Positions 12,240 to 24,165 of a stretch of DNA of 64,000 bases are shown one piece after another. Within the stretch, counting starts at the first letter, position 1; the number at the start of each line of letters is the position of its first letter. The position numbers and the translations under genes were made by a program. The notes beneath the pieces were generated by a model. That model worked only from the letters and a program-made list of their open reading frames with translations. It had not been told where the DNA came from and searched no databases. Location: contig SJOL01007286.1 in the NCBI GenBank assembly GCA_004794785.1, positions 177,141 through 241,140 of the forward strand. The letters are read 5' to 3'. Origin of the DNA: Opisthorchis felineus. Lineage: Eukaryota; Platyhelminthes; Trematoda; Opisthorchiida; Opisthorchiidae.

Positions 12240-14096
12240 GATGAACTATCAGACGTCAAGTGAAAGTGAGCGGGCGCGCCGACCATGAAGTCTGGTGGAC
12301 ATCGAAAGCTAAGGAAACGGAAGAGGCCAAGGAAGCCGGGAATGCCCAAAGATTATTTAAGTTGGTCCGTGCGGACAGCCCCCGAAACCATCTGTGAGCG
12401 AAACCATCAAGGATCAGAAAAGGATGACCATCTTGAGTAAACGAAAACGCTTCGACCATTGGGTCGGATACTTCGAACAGTAGTTATCGTGGCCACCAGC
12501 TATCACTCATTTGGAGCCTACAGCTGGGCGGTGAACGCGGTGGTTTATGACTGCATATGCTCTCAGGTACCACCGAGCTCCAGGTCCGGATAGCCTCCCG
12601 CCCGCATTGTTCGAAGATGGGGTGAGGTACTCAGTGAGCGCTTGTCTGATCTGTTTCCCTGCATTTGGGAAAGGGAGACTGTCCCAGACAACTGGAAGGA
12701 GTCGGTGATAGTGCCCATTTTCAAAACGGGTCTCGTAATGAGTGTTTTGGCCACGGGGGGATGAGCTTGACCCCGGTCGTAACGAGACTGTTGGCGTCAA
12801 TTTTGCTTCGTCGATTTATGATGGCCCGTGATACACTGACTCGAGAGTAGCAAGCTAGATTTCGGCCTAGTAGATATTGCGTTGGCCAAATCCTCACACT
12901 CTGCTAGAACGTCATACGTACAAACGACCCACAATTTTAGTACTCCCGGATTCTTAAGGCATATTCGACTGGGTTGACCGATCTGTTCTCCTTGACACAT
13001 CCGCGTATAAAGGAGGGCCACGGAAGTTTGCGAACATGTAAAGTTCTTTGTATTCCCAGATTTCCGGACGTGTAAGAGTAAACGGAAAGCTCTGCAAAAG
13101 CTTCCGTACACAAAGCGGTGTCCGGCAGGGATGACCACCCTCTCCAATCCTATTTAATTTCGTGATCGATGAAATAAAGAGACGCACGCTGGAAGGCCTT
13201 CAAAACCCCGGTGCTTAAATAGCCTGCGACGAAAACCTTGTCGATCTGGGACATGCAGACGATATCGCTCCCATCTTCGAAGAGGAGAAGAACGTGCAGG
13301 TGGTTTTGGATGAACTGACCAGAGTCACTACTTCTTTTGGTATACACTTTGCACCCACAAAAAGTAAGGTCATGCTTGTGGAGATGCAGGCACTGAGCAC
13401 GCCACTTACAATCCAGGGAGGGGCACTCGAAGTGGTGGAACGTTTTACATATGTTGCAAGTTGTATAAGCTCTGATTGTAGTGTAACAGATGAGTTCAAC
13501 GCACGAACCTGCAAGGCTCGGGTTGCGTTTGCTAATTTGAGACACCTATGGCGTCAAAGCGGTATAACTGAATCTCAGGAGACATGTGTATCAGGCTACA
13601 GTGCGAGTTGTTTTGTGGTATGACTGTGAGACTTGGTCTGTTCTAGCAGCGGAACTGACACGCCTTCGAGTGTCCGACAATCGTTGTCTCAGAACCATAG
13701 CTCGTGTGGTTTGGTTTCGGTGAATCCGTAACGAGGCAGTTGTAAAGCGAGTTTTCGGCCGTGCAACGGGATCTTCCATCGAAGAATGCGTCCATCACCA
13801 GAAGCTGCATTGGTTAGGCATGTATGACGCATGCCGAACCACCGTTTGCGGAAGAGGATGCTGTTTTCCGTTCCCAGTTCAAAGTGATGGAAACAGAGAG
13901 GCAGCCAACCCTTGACCTGGCAAAGGGGTATGAAGGAGATTGCGAAGCATTTGGGTGCTATCGGTGCCACTCGCCTTCCAGGATGGGGACCGCGTGAACC
14001 CCACTTCGCTGCAGTGTATGGCTACTAATCATTTTGAGTGGCGTTCTTGTTGTCAGTTTCTATCCAGATTGCCTGAAAGAGTGTCTGGAGGTGTAG
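12240..14096 (+). pseudogene. Reverse transcriptase of the RTE-like LINE, decayed
   Basis: Reads through several frames. Recognisable blocks are an EVWWTSKAKE-like linker near 12285, DNWKESVIVPIF near 12690, LTPVVTRLLASILLRRF near 12770, a GVRQG block and (L)SPILFNFVIDEI near 13115-13175, then the catalytic tetrad as HADD (13252-13263; the family has YADD). FGIHFAPTKSKVML, RFTYVASCISSD and a C-terminal WGPRE block near 13985 follow. Frameshifts and stops separate these blocks, for example TAG at 12848-12850 and a break near 13600. The Tyr-to-His change in the active-site tetrad and the missing endonuclease make it inactive. Confidence 0.85.
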
Positions 14097-14233
14097 ACAC
14101 CTCGGAGTGATTGTGGTAAGCTAGCACCAAGTCTCTTCCCCACCCACTTCTATTCTTTTCTTCAAAATAAGGCCTTCAAACAAATCATGTTTGTATGGTA
14201 GCGAAGCATCGATGCTGAACACTGATATCATGA

Positions 14234-14252
14234 TGCCGATGATGATGATGAT
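14234..14252. repeat. GAT-rich 3' tail of the LINE
   Basis: Short run of GATGATGATGATATAT at the 3' end of the LINE. Simple tails of this kind are characteristic of RTE-type elements. Confidence 0.6.
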
Positions 14253-14255
14253 ATA

Positions 14256-14745
14256 TTCGAATTAAGAAGAATAAATAATCCAGTAATGTAAAGCTGCCGA
14301 AAGTCGCACCCAGTTCTAAACCACATACTTAACCGTGAGACTGTCGGTGTTTTGAACACCGCACATCTAACCTCAAAGATCTATCGGAATTTGACACCTG
14401 AAATACGAATGTCTTGACATGAAAAAAGTGCAGGCATTTCGGCTGTCAGTCGTGATGGTATCGTTCTTGCAGGGTGCATGAACTGTTACTGACTGATATG
14501 TGATTTGTTTGCACCGCTTTCAAATAATCCCTCACCACCCGACAACCTATTAGTTGAAACCGTTTTGAAGCTGCAGGCTTAAAATGGTGTGATTGACAAA
14601 ATACGGAAATCAGTATGGAAGCAACGACCTGGCGATATTGTGAAGTCTCTGTAACCCGAGTCGATTCGTTGGCTGTAGACCTGTTCGCGGAGCTCGCACT
14701 CATTTCCTCAACATTCGAGGAGGCATGGTATAAGTGTGGTTGGAT
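14256..14745 (-). repeat. Part 2 of the old repeat split by the LINE
   Basis: Its reverse complement aligns with about 21690-22135, including CATTTTAAGCCTGCAGCTTC against CATTTTTAGCCTGCAGCTTC and a shared GTGCGACTTTCGG block. The minus strand holds an 85-codon open frame (14446-14703) that is broken in the other copy. The nature of the repeat is unknown. Confidence 0.65.
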
Positions 14746-16440
14746 GGATGCTTACGCCCTTCCGATTGTGTCTCTATAGTCCAGCTGAAAGCAGCTTAAA
14801 TCTTCAACTCGATTTGCAGGACAGAGTGGGGAATAAGTTAACGGCAAGTAGCGGCAATACAAAATCTCACTGAGTCCCTTGCACATGCGAGCTTCAACCA
14901 TCTTCTTGCACTAAGGCATTAGGGACAAAGTATAATAGAAACACGTGTAAACTCGTGGGCAGTTGTAGTTGTGTGTAAGCGTATAGGCTGGACGCACATT
15001 CTAGCCAGGGCAAGAAGGACTTACGGTTTCCTCAGCTGCGGATGTAGGTCAACGTCACACACAAGGCCCAGTGGTCAAACATTGTTAGTTGAGAAGGTCA
15101 CCAAGGAGAAAATGCAAATCAGGAGTCTAGCGAGAGTTAGAAATTTCCAGAAAGAATTGATCATGCGATGGGGGAAACAAGAGAGACAGAATGGAAACAG
15201 AAACCTAGCCTTGACCTCCTGACCATGTGCTTAGGACTGGCCAGGTCCTCACTTAATCCGGAAATAGAGTGGACAAGCAAACAGTTCGATTGTGTTCGAA
15301 CGCGGTAATTTCGTCGACACAAACCAACGCCTTAGGCAAGATGCGTCAGTTGTTGAATGCTCTGCAGGAGGCGTAGTTATGTATCTGGAGCAGAAGTGCT
15401 ATTTCTTGGGGCCAAAATGAGGGATCCTATGTCCTGGAGATGTTAAAGTTCCCTGTGATATTGTGTATTTTCCGTATATATTTCGAGTACTAAGTATTTC
15501 TCACAGGTATCCTCTTATTTTACTCTCCGTTGCCAACGGATTGAGGATCCTCCTAGTCCCTATCTCAAGGTTCAGAGATTGATCTTTCGAAGCTATCTTG
15601 TTATTATTCAAATACTGGGGAGTCCTATTTTGGATAGGTAGCGCAGAATTGAACAGAAAAACCGATATTTAGCATGAAAGGTACTTTACAGAATGGTAGA
15701 AACATCTCAGGACATCCCATTAGGACTGTCCGTCTAAGCCTGGTGGGTGTTTAATAACCCCAGAGGTCTGTCGTTTTACACTGATTAAATTTTTTGAAGC
15801 TGGATCGCATCTAATTCTTAGGTCACATATTGTGCTGCAAAACACATCAAAATGATGGAGACTATTTCCAGAGCTGTCACAGGGGCACAGTCACCTCAGA
15901 CACTCAGATGTTTGCGCTTACGTTAAGTGGCAAGTCTAATCAGCTTCGGATCTATTTTGGGGCCAACTAAGTTGGGCCGTCCACTACCTTCACGTCATCA
16001 GTAAACATGTAGTTCAGCTAGTTTAGTACCATACTCAGATCAACCGTTTTGATGAAGAAAATGAGAGGCTGATCAAATGAGCCTCGAGACACCCAGATGG
16101 CGGAGTTCGCGCCTTCCACCACTATCATAAGCCTCTTTCGGGTTAGGGAGAACTGTACCCGATTCAATAAACCAATAAAGTCTTCCTATAAACCTACAAC
16201 GATGAAATTACTAAGTGCTGATTAACTGCATCAATCTTATGCAATTCACGGTAGAAGGCGTGGACTTTTTCCCCCCTGTTCACTAACTTGACGCATTTAG
16301 TCCAAGAGACAGAGTACAATGGATGTTGGTTTGTTCGCTGACCTGGGCAATTTGATTGCAAACATTTCATCACCAATCAAGGTGACGTCATCAGTGTATT
16401 ATTAGGGCGGGTAGTACAGCGTACCCACGGGTCTATGCTT
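14746..16440. other. Stretch without recognised element
   Basis: No protein-like frame of useful length and no recognised repeat. The plus-strand 83-codon frame near 14971-15222 has no family resemblance. Confidence 0.4.
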
Positions 16441-17103
16441 GTGCGCGGAGTAGTGTTACGTGTCAATATCCCTGCTGCTAGCTGGGAATGACCTTCGATC
16501 ACGATTGGTTGTTCAGTCAGGCGGTTCCATTGGTTTCCCTGTTGTAAAGTTTCTTGATTGATCGGTGACCACGTGACCTTTGGGCTTGGTCTCCTCTGTT
16601 CTCGTACGCTGTTTTCTTTTATTCATGTACATAATTTCATCCCAGTTTGTCCAAAGCAGAACGTCTTGCATTTGCTGCATTTGGTCTGGTATATCGCACT
16701 GTTCCTCTTGGTTTTGTCTTGGTTGTCCTTCGGTCTTGAGGTCAATTTCCGTAAAATACCATTCTGTTTGTGGACTACGAGGGTTTATTTTTGGAGCTAA
16801 TAATCTGGCTGTAATTTCAGATATGTTCTTGACGTGAGGTAGAACTACCCATTTGGCCGCTTTTTTCTTGCTGTTGCTGTTGTTGAGGTGTCCTCTCCTT
16901 CAAGCCTCTTTTGATAAAATTTCTGTAATGGATGTACATGGTTGTCTCTCCCTGAGACCGTGCTGGTTTGTATTCATCGGCTGGTTAATAGTTGAGTGAA
17001 GAGGAAATCTATGACCCACATCTCGCTGTAAGTTTGAGGAAAGGCAACGTATAGTTTGTAGATCAGTGGTTTCAAGTATATTCTGCAACCTCCCCCCACC
17101 CCG
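16441..17103 (-). pseudogene. Penelope-like element 3' end: linker and GIY-YIG endonuclease
   Basis: A minus-strand frame from 17088 to 16513 is open for 192 codons apart from one TGA at 16900-16902. It contains KWVVLPHVKNISEITARLL (16799-16858), the motif that lies between reverse transcriptase and endonuclease in Penelope-like elements. A frame change then leads into AIYQTKCSKCKTFCFGQTG (16626-16697). This matches the N-terminal part of the PLE GIY-YIG nuclease, with Phe in place of the second motif Tyr, followed by an IKEN block. No reverse-transcriptase motifs (LPKIHK, AMGSP, YxDD) were found upstream, so the RT seems deleted or unrecognisable. Confidence 0.7.
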
Positions 17104-20100
17104 TTTGTGTGCGTGATAATGACCACATTTCTGTCATTGGATAACAAAACCTAGTTACATGACCGGTTAAATCACATGCGAGCTAAAAAAAACTGTAGTG
17201 ACTTGGAAGTTTTTAAACGTCCAGGAAGTATACCCTTTGGCCGCAATGTCATATGCTCATCGAGTTCCTTAAGTTGCTCACTTACCTCATCTAGTATCGT
17301 TAGCGGTTCGCTCGTGGTGGCTATATTTCCTTCTGCTAGTCGGATAGATGGTAGACTTTCACTTTCACCCTTTCAAACTACTTCAAGAACACAATGGCCT
17401 TGTGTAGAGCATTGCAGTTAAGGTCCCCTTACCTATTGCGGCCTTCGAAAATGTTTTAGATTGTAAAGATAATTAATAAGCCTTCGTGTTATTTTTTGCA
17501 TTCCAAAAAGTGTCTAGTTTGTTCCACTGATAGTGTTTTTCCTTTATTCTCTGTGAGTCGCAGTAAATTAGCAGATGCCTATACCATGAGCCATGTAAAT
17601 AGATCAGTCCTGCACTTCTGTAGTAGCGGTGCCTCTGTCCTATGGAGGACGACCCCCAGTCCCGGTGTCGCCATGAAGCCTATGGAAGTTTCTATGGTGG
17701 TTCAAAACTGCTCTATTTTTGATTTTTTCTTTGCCAGGTTCATCTGTTCAGCACTGCTGATCAGTTCAAGTTTTGATGTAGAGAACTTGCTTCCCTGTTT
17801 GTCTATGCGGTGCAGCATAGTTACTTCTACCCCAAGGCGCGGCCACCTCTTACTTCGCTATATCCCAGAGCCATTTGCTCAGCACCACATCTAGGACGGG
17901 CGGTAACTACCCGCGCCTCACTAATGTGGCTTGTCACACATGTCGAGAAAGAGCTAAGTCACTGTACGGGTTTAACAACGGGACTCAAAAAAGCCGGTCG
18001 GAGCTGTCGTGGGGTTTACTCTGTATATGGAGCACTTAAAACCTCCAGTAGACTGGACAATTTTGGGGGTGCTGCGTTCAGTAGACCAGTAGCCCAATAA
18101 CTGCTAATCCTTTTCCTCGGTAGCCATAACACTTAAATATACACAAACCACGAGAGGTTAACTTCCTTAGATTTACCCAAAGCAGCTAGAGATTTGGAGA
18201 TTCGGGAGGGTTAGGAAGTTCTCCATCATCTGATTCAGATGTTGTTGAGAAGCAGTTATTACGTCTTGCTAAATTTACAGTCCTTTATGTCCACATAAAG
18301 GACCGTTCGCGCTTGTTAGCTTAGCGGCCACCTGACTGTCTGCTAGCCAGGGTTCAGTGGCTGCTTCTGAAGATAACAGTGCATGTGTTACTGATGCTGA
18401 ACGAATTAGCGTATAACATGCTCATTGCTCCACTTCTGCCGGATATCCAGTGCACTTTAATTGGACAGAAACCGTCTTGGGACTTTGGGACCGGGAACCG
18501 TCCACGATTTTGGCACATCCAAAACTCTTGTTTCAGTAAGGTTCATTACATGAGTTTTCGATCCCTAAGCTTCCGGTGCTGACATAGACTCAAGCCCTTT
18601 TGGACGTGGAAGTTTTAGATTTTGAGAGAGGTTTTTAAATAGGTTGGTTTCAGGTGTCATTCTAGTCCTGGAGACCAGTTTCTTCAGACGTTTGCATGAC
18701 TTGATCGGATAAAGGACAGGTACGGTTTCAATAACCTACTCTGTTTTTGTCTTTATCATTCCAGTAGCCATTGGCAACATATTACCCTGTCGCGAATTGC
18801 AAAGCTGTGCTAGTAATGGCCCAGGACTGAGTCAGGGAGCAGTCAGACCAACTTTATCTCCCTAGTAAAAGGACCGAGACGTAATTTTGTCATGCGGAGG
18901 ACAAGTTCCACTTGTTATTTCATATCATTGTTCCTTTTTTTGCCCCTTATGAAGGTGTCGGACACTCTGTAGTTCATAGTCTTTCTTGTTCTCTCTGTAG
19001 CAGTATGCACAGCGTGTTGGAGACTGGAGACTGGAGACTGTATTAAAGAGGTTATTGTGTTCTCCAGTAAGATATTTTACCATACGGTTGAGTGACCGTG
19101 ATGTGAAGTGGTCTCCTCAACTGGGGACGAAACATTTTCCATCCATTTACCAGGATCAATGAACAAATCAACAACCCAATTTTTTAGGTCTTGCTTCATT
19201 CCTCGTCAGCAACAGACAGGTTGTGATGAACTCTCAGTCGAGTAGTATCTTTGTCCACCAACAGTCTTGTTTTGTCAGAAACCGGAGCAGCTTTTGGTGG
19301 TTATATTTCATCTCAGTCGTATCATATCAGTCGTTGAGTCGAAGAAACTCTGGTGCGTGCCACTCACTTTGGTATATCTCCTCAAGTATCCAATGGTCAG
19401 TTCATTCTTGGTGTTCTTGTGTGGCCTGCTCAAATCGGCCTCTTCTATCCTTTTGCCGCAATTCACTAACCATGGAACTCGGGGATTACAGCAACTTTGC
19501 CGTCATAGTTTGTTCAGAAGCACTTCAGCTCGTTCTATGTAGTGAATAGGTCAAAGATTTTACTCCTCGAGTAACTACACTATCTATTATACCGTATTTT
19601 TCCTACATCACATTGAATGTCACGGTCTTATATCTGCTTCGCGCACATTGTGGATCCGTATTGTATCTCGTGCTTGGTATCACCACTTATCTGTAGTCCA
19701 AGCTCAGACTTCCGGGGACCGAGTTGACGGCGCCATTGCTCTCCGACATTGCTCAGGGAAGTTTAGGAAAGTGTCTAAAAAAACTCATTTTGGTATAAAT
19801 GCCTGATAGAAGTGGAAGTAGAGGTGAACTCTCAATACCGACAAAGGTTTACAAAAATAACTGACTTCACCTAGAGGAAATCTTCACGGAACGCTAACTG
19901 GATTTTGGGTTTTCTGCAATATTCTGCGATGCTCAACCTTTGAATGTCGGGTAAATGTCCACCACATAGTATGTTTGTCTGGTTGGGTGAACATTTCTTG
20001 GCACAAAACAGGATTATATTTTGTTAGTAGCCATAGTTATTGGTCAAATATAGGAACTTCTCGTCCTGTTTGCTAAATCATGGAGATTCTCGTTCAAGTT

Positions 20101-21600
20101 GCTTGCTTCTCACAGTGAATTAGCCGAAATTTCCAGGAACGTTTTACACCATGCTACTAGCTGTTTAAAATTCATACAGCGCACGTAGTTTTGGATGCTC
20201 CGTCACGAAGGTGTGCAAGTTATACACAAAAAAATAATTCGGTACTCCGGTTGCTTACTGGTACTTTCTAAATGTTCCACACTGTGTGTTCTGATTGCTT
20301 ACATTACTACTGATTTGTTGAATGTCGTCGTTTTCAGCAGTCCGTTTATTTGTTTTGATTGCCTTTTCCGATACATGAGGTGCTCTGTGCCATGGATTTC
20401 CTTTGATGTGTTTAGTTGTTCGGCTTTTTCCATCATGTATGCGTATAAGTCCGTTTAATAAATCGGGTGCTTTGTGGTGATCTGTGTTAGGTCCCGGTAC
20501 GCTACTGTCACTCTTTCTGTTGATACCGGTTTGATTCACCCACTGCTATTAGTCTCTCCTCTTCATCCAACCTTTCTTGACTGAGTTTTTCTACGACGTC
20601 ATGCGTGCAGGCTCCAGTGTTCTTCAGGTTGCACTGGTTGGTAAACTGGAGCAGTATTAATTTTTGTTTTGTCATCTTTCCCGTTGGGTAAGGTGTCTCC
20701 GTGAACTCGTGTTCTTTCCTTGTTCTTACTTCGGCTACAATCTGCGCGTTGAACTAATGCCATCCTCCATCACCGTGCACAGAAAACCCACGGCAAGTGT
20801 ACTTGATTCCTAATTACAGCCTGGCCGTTATATATTCTAATATGTAGTCTCCTCTGGGAATGTTTGTTGCAGTCAACGCACCGAATTTCTATGTACAACA
20901 TTGGTCATCTTGGTGGTTTCTGGTCACTTGCTGTATCAAAGGTCGTTGCCTTCAGTCTTCTTCTGCAGGGTGGCGACATAGTCATTTTCCGTGCCCTAAT
21001 AGATCCACAAGCAGACTTTGTGCGGCGATAAGCTCTCTGAAACTTCCCACAAAGGCATTCTGGTCTTCATTTTTAAAACCCTGTTGCATCAGAGTGGGTT
21101 TTCACTCTCTTGACAGTGTTTGAATGCAGCAATCTGGGTGGGTACTGGGGTAGTTTAGAACTTCACTTGCGCTTGTTGCTTACTCTCGTTTATAGTTGTT
21201 CACCCGGTAGTTTTGTGACCGGACATCCAGGAATGCCGGCTCGTTTTCACATTCTGCTTCCATTATGAGTTTCGTGTGCTGCTTGACCGCACTTCACGAT
21301 ATTTTGTTTTGACCAAAGTATGACCACAGTAGCTGGTCGGTGTTCTGTTATCTATTTCCGGCAGTACTATTTGGTGCAACTTTCGCGGTAAACCCTGGAG
21401 TTGGGTATCCTGTTGGTTCTCTTTTCATTTGATAAAAGTAATCTCCATGCAGCCTGAAATATTTTGCCAGAAAGAGATCGGGGATTTCTAAATTAATTCA
21501 CTTCCAACGGGCCCCAGTTCGTGTTTTACAGCCATCTAGTGGCTCAGCGACAGTTTTCCAAATCGCATCAAATAAAATATATATCCCGTTAACTAAAACT
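17104..21600 (-). pseudogene. Decayed minus-strand coding region, family unknown
   Basis: Several minus-strand frames stay open far beyond what the A-rich composition would suggest, with few stops: 20982-21293 (104 codons, two internal stops), 20508-20813 (102 codons, one internal stop), 19168-19482 (105 codons, three internal stops), 17572-17818 and 17172-17372 (66 codons, none). Translations are rich in Glu, Lys, Gln and Leu and look helical, for example EKLSQERLDEEERLIAVG. A Cys-containing block, RCAYCYRENKKDYE, lies near 18990. I do not recognise the protein. It lies directly upstream of the PLE endonuclease remnant at 16.4-17.1 kb and may be part of the same long element. Plus-strand open frames here are shadows. 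Confidence 0.4.
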
Positions 21601-21679
21601 CTTACCACTTTCAGTCTATTTTTAAATACCGCTTTAGGTGAACGGCAGAGGCTGGGCTTGATTCATAGGACGGTTCTGC

Positions 21680-22470
21680 TGTATCTGAGGTCATTTGACA
21701 TGGCGCTGTTCCTGGAAGTGGTACTAGTGGCCGAAAATATTCCTCGAGTGATTTGCAGAGTCGGTAGGTAGTACGTAAAAGTCGATACGAGTCCACAACA
21801 TCGCCAAGTATGTGCATCCATACTACGTTTGGTATGCTGCCAACCAAACATTTTTAGCCTGCAGCTTCGGAGAGGTTTCAGTCGGCAGGCTGTCGCGAGA
21901 GCCAAAAGACCACGTGAGGTGTGTGACTATTCGAATGCGCTACTGACACATCACATATTAGTCAGTGACAGTCGAAGACCGATAGCCGAAATGCCTGCTC
22001 GTTGTTTTTTATGTCAAGGTATTCGTATTTCAGGTGTTAAATTCCGATAGATCTATGTGGTATTTAAAACATCAACATTCTCATCGTTAAGCATATGGTC
22101 TAGGACTGCGTGCGACTTTCGGTAGTTTTACATTCCTGGACCATTTATTGCTCTTGTACAAATTCTATGAAACTAGCGTATCTATAGACGACGAGTACAT
22201 GCTGTGAGGCCGTACAGGAACCTCGTTATATCTGCGTCTGCATTGGCCATTGGTTTTCATACTTCATTTTGCGTTGATTCCGAAGTTTTCAAAAGGCCGA
22301 ACTTGTTTGATGATAACACTGCGAGGCACTTGTTGCCCTTATTGGCCTCAAAATTCAAAGGTAGTCGTTACGTATATATTCTGTGATAATCTCTGATCGT
22401 GCATTAAGTGCAGTTCCACTGTTGATTTTTTCTGGATGACGATTGCAAACGCTTTGCTGTCACGATATAT
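21680..22470 (+). repeat. Uninterrupted copy of the old repeat (empty site of the LINE)
   Basis: Inverted relative to 11735-12055 plus 14256-14745 and continuous where that copy is split by the LINE. Similarity is scattered over the whole length, so both copies are old. No coding function is visible. Confidence 0.65.
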
Positions 22471-23250
22471 GTAAATCATTTTGCTATGCAAGGGATGTTT
22501 TTGGTGCTGTGGTGGTCCTCGTATTGGACTGACGAAGCATGGTTGGTGGCTTACCGTCCTTTTTTATACGTAGCCACAAAGTGTTTTTCTTATTTGGGAA
22601 ACGTCAAATGTATCTCAACTGAGTCAGTGAGCGTCCTAGACCAGTAGTTTGTGGTTGTATAAGTCTTAACATAAGTGCACCCATATTCTAGTTACTTGGA
22701 ACGGATTTGACATTTATGGAATTTGCTGTGTCGAAATATTAGTAGCTCGTATACGTTTATTTGTAGTTGATCAGATGTCTGTTAACCGGTTGATGATGAA
22801 ACAGTTGCAGGTTAATTACCACGCTCGGCGAGGTGACCAACAACCATTTGGTCAACAACCAATGTATCGATTTATTAGGAGAAACAACGTCCTCACATTC
22901 TTCTTTAACCTGCCAATACAATGTCACTCAGTGTTCTACCATGATATGAGGGTCGATGGAAGAATGAAGATTCTTGATTAGTAACACAAATCTGCTCCTA
23001 TCAGTGTCACTTCTTAATCCTCCTGGTTTAGAGCGCGCCACTTGAAATAGAGTTGTCCAGTAAAACTATCCTTTGTAATAATCTGCATCACTTTGAATAG
23101 ATGAGCAAGCTCATGTATACAAGTGTTCAACTGATTATTGGGTCAAGGAAAGGAAGTAGAGGATTAACATAGGATGTCTCATCAATTATGGAGAGTAAGT
23201 GGTCAACTTAGAAGTTTGTGCGAGCACGGAGCAAATGTTTCACTAATCCC
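22471..23250. other. Stretch without recognised element
   Basis: AT-rich, with no convincing coding frame, and ending at a possible acceptor at 23253. Confidence 0.35.
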
Positions 23251-23253
23251 CAG

Positions 23254-23449
23254 TGGTGAAGCCAAATCCTTCATGCATACACCCAGAGACAGCACCATGG
23301 ATTGTTCTACATTAACCAAACCTGATGAGCACTATTATTCAACCACATTTCAAACCAGAAACAAAGATTCGTACACCCAACATGGCTCCAAAACATTACG
23401 TATAAACTGGTTGCCTTACTACTTGAGGAAGACTTTGTTACGAAATTAA
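23254..23449 (+). CDS. Candidate exon, unrecognised (weak)
   Basis: A frame that looks protein-like (SGEAKSFMHTPRDST, then YYSTTFQTRNKDSY) follows a good acceptor (CACTAATCCCCAG, ending 23253). It would start in phase 2, matching exon 1 of the host gene. The frame closes with TAA at 23447-23449. The only internal donor-like site, GTATAA at 23400, would leave phase 1, which does not match the exon at 49406. It may be a terminal exon of an alternative transcript, an exon of another gene, or chance. The Tyr/Thr-rich pattern is vaguely like axonemal inner proteins, but I would not assign it. Confidence 0.2.
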
Positions 23450-24039
23450 CTAAGTAGTGCTCATTATCCAACTTTTCTTTTCCCGTTGGTCACTTGCCTC
23501 GGTTATGACCTGAAGGACATAAACAACTGTGCTGGGTAAATTGACTGGTAGTGGTCCACCTGCGTTCAATCAGCTGCTTCCAAATGCGTGATTTTTCTGA
23601 AATAATCCCTCTATTCGGGATATAGCGAATAGTACACATCTTTCTGGTAATTTCCTGCCACACTTGGTGTTATTTTGCCGCACTTGAAGAAGTTGTGCAG
23701 CACAGTTTATTCCAATAACAAACCGCCCACTGAATAGTCTATTTATCCTTGCATTAGTGACCGAGTGACTCCGCAGCCGTTATAACTCTGTCGATTGTTT
23801 TCATCTTTGTATCGGGACAATAGCATAATGGAAGTCGCGAAATACACCTTTTTTTAACCTTTTTTCAGCGGAAGACTACTGAGTCCTCGTGTGTTTTATA
23901 GCTGTTCATCAACTGAATTGGAAGCAATTCAGTCATTCAGCAATTCATCAAGAAAGAGGGATTTAGACAAGATTTATTTGAGTCTCCCCTAAGAGAGAAG
24001 TGATTTGCAAATAATTGTACTTCAAGAATTTCATCCAAT

Positions 24040-24165
24040 TTGGGCTCAGATAGACCATAAGGTTGGCGGAAAGTCGAGTAATGAGCCTACGTGATGAATC
24101 ACAAGAAGGGCGAAACCGGTCGTGGGCTGCCGAGAACTTTTCAACAATCTTATTGGCAGTGTGTT
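24040..24165 (+). repeat. Diverged copy of the ribozyme repeat (block A), inactive core
   Basis: Shares CGAAACCGGTCGTGGGCTGC with the intact copies. The ribozyme core reads GTGATGA (24091-24097) in place of CTGATGA and stem II is broken, while GAAA (24112-24115), GTC (24119-24121) and GTGGGC (24122-24127) persist. An old, probably inactive relative. Confidence 0.65.

Larger units (their letters stand above)
12056..14255 (+). mobile_element. 5'-truncated RTE-like non-LTR retrotransposon (LINE)
   Basis: About 2.2 kb carrying the linker, reverse transcriptase and C-terminal region of a LINE like those common in trematodes. It ends in a simple GAT/ATG-rich tail (14234-14252), as RTE-clade elements often do. 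It lacks the apurinic endonuclease half. It is inserted inside an older repeat whose two parts are 11735-12055 and 14256-14745; the uninterrupted copy at 21.7-22.5 kb shows the empty-site order. A target duplication is not clear: only an imperfect ATTCG motif occurs at both sides. Confidence 0.8.

Noticed and set aside
17496..17894. 132-codon plus-strand open frame as a gene
   Set aside because: Lies over minus-strand coding remnants upstream of the PLE endonuclease; Ser/Phe/Cys-rich shadow composition.
19015..19042. GGAGACT tandem (three units)
   Set aside because: Too short to be informative and lies in decayed coding sequence.
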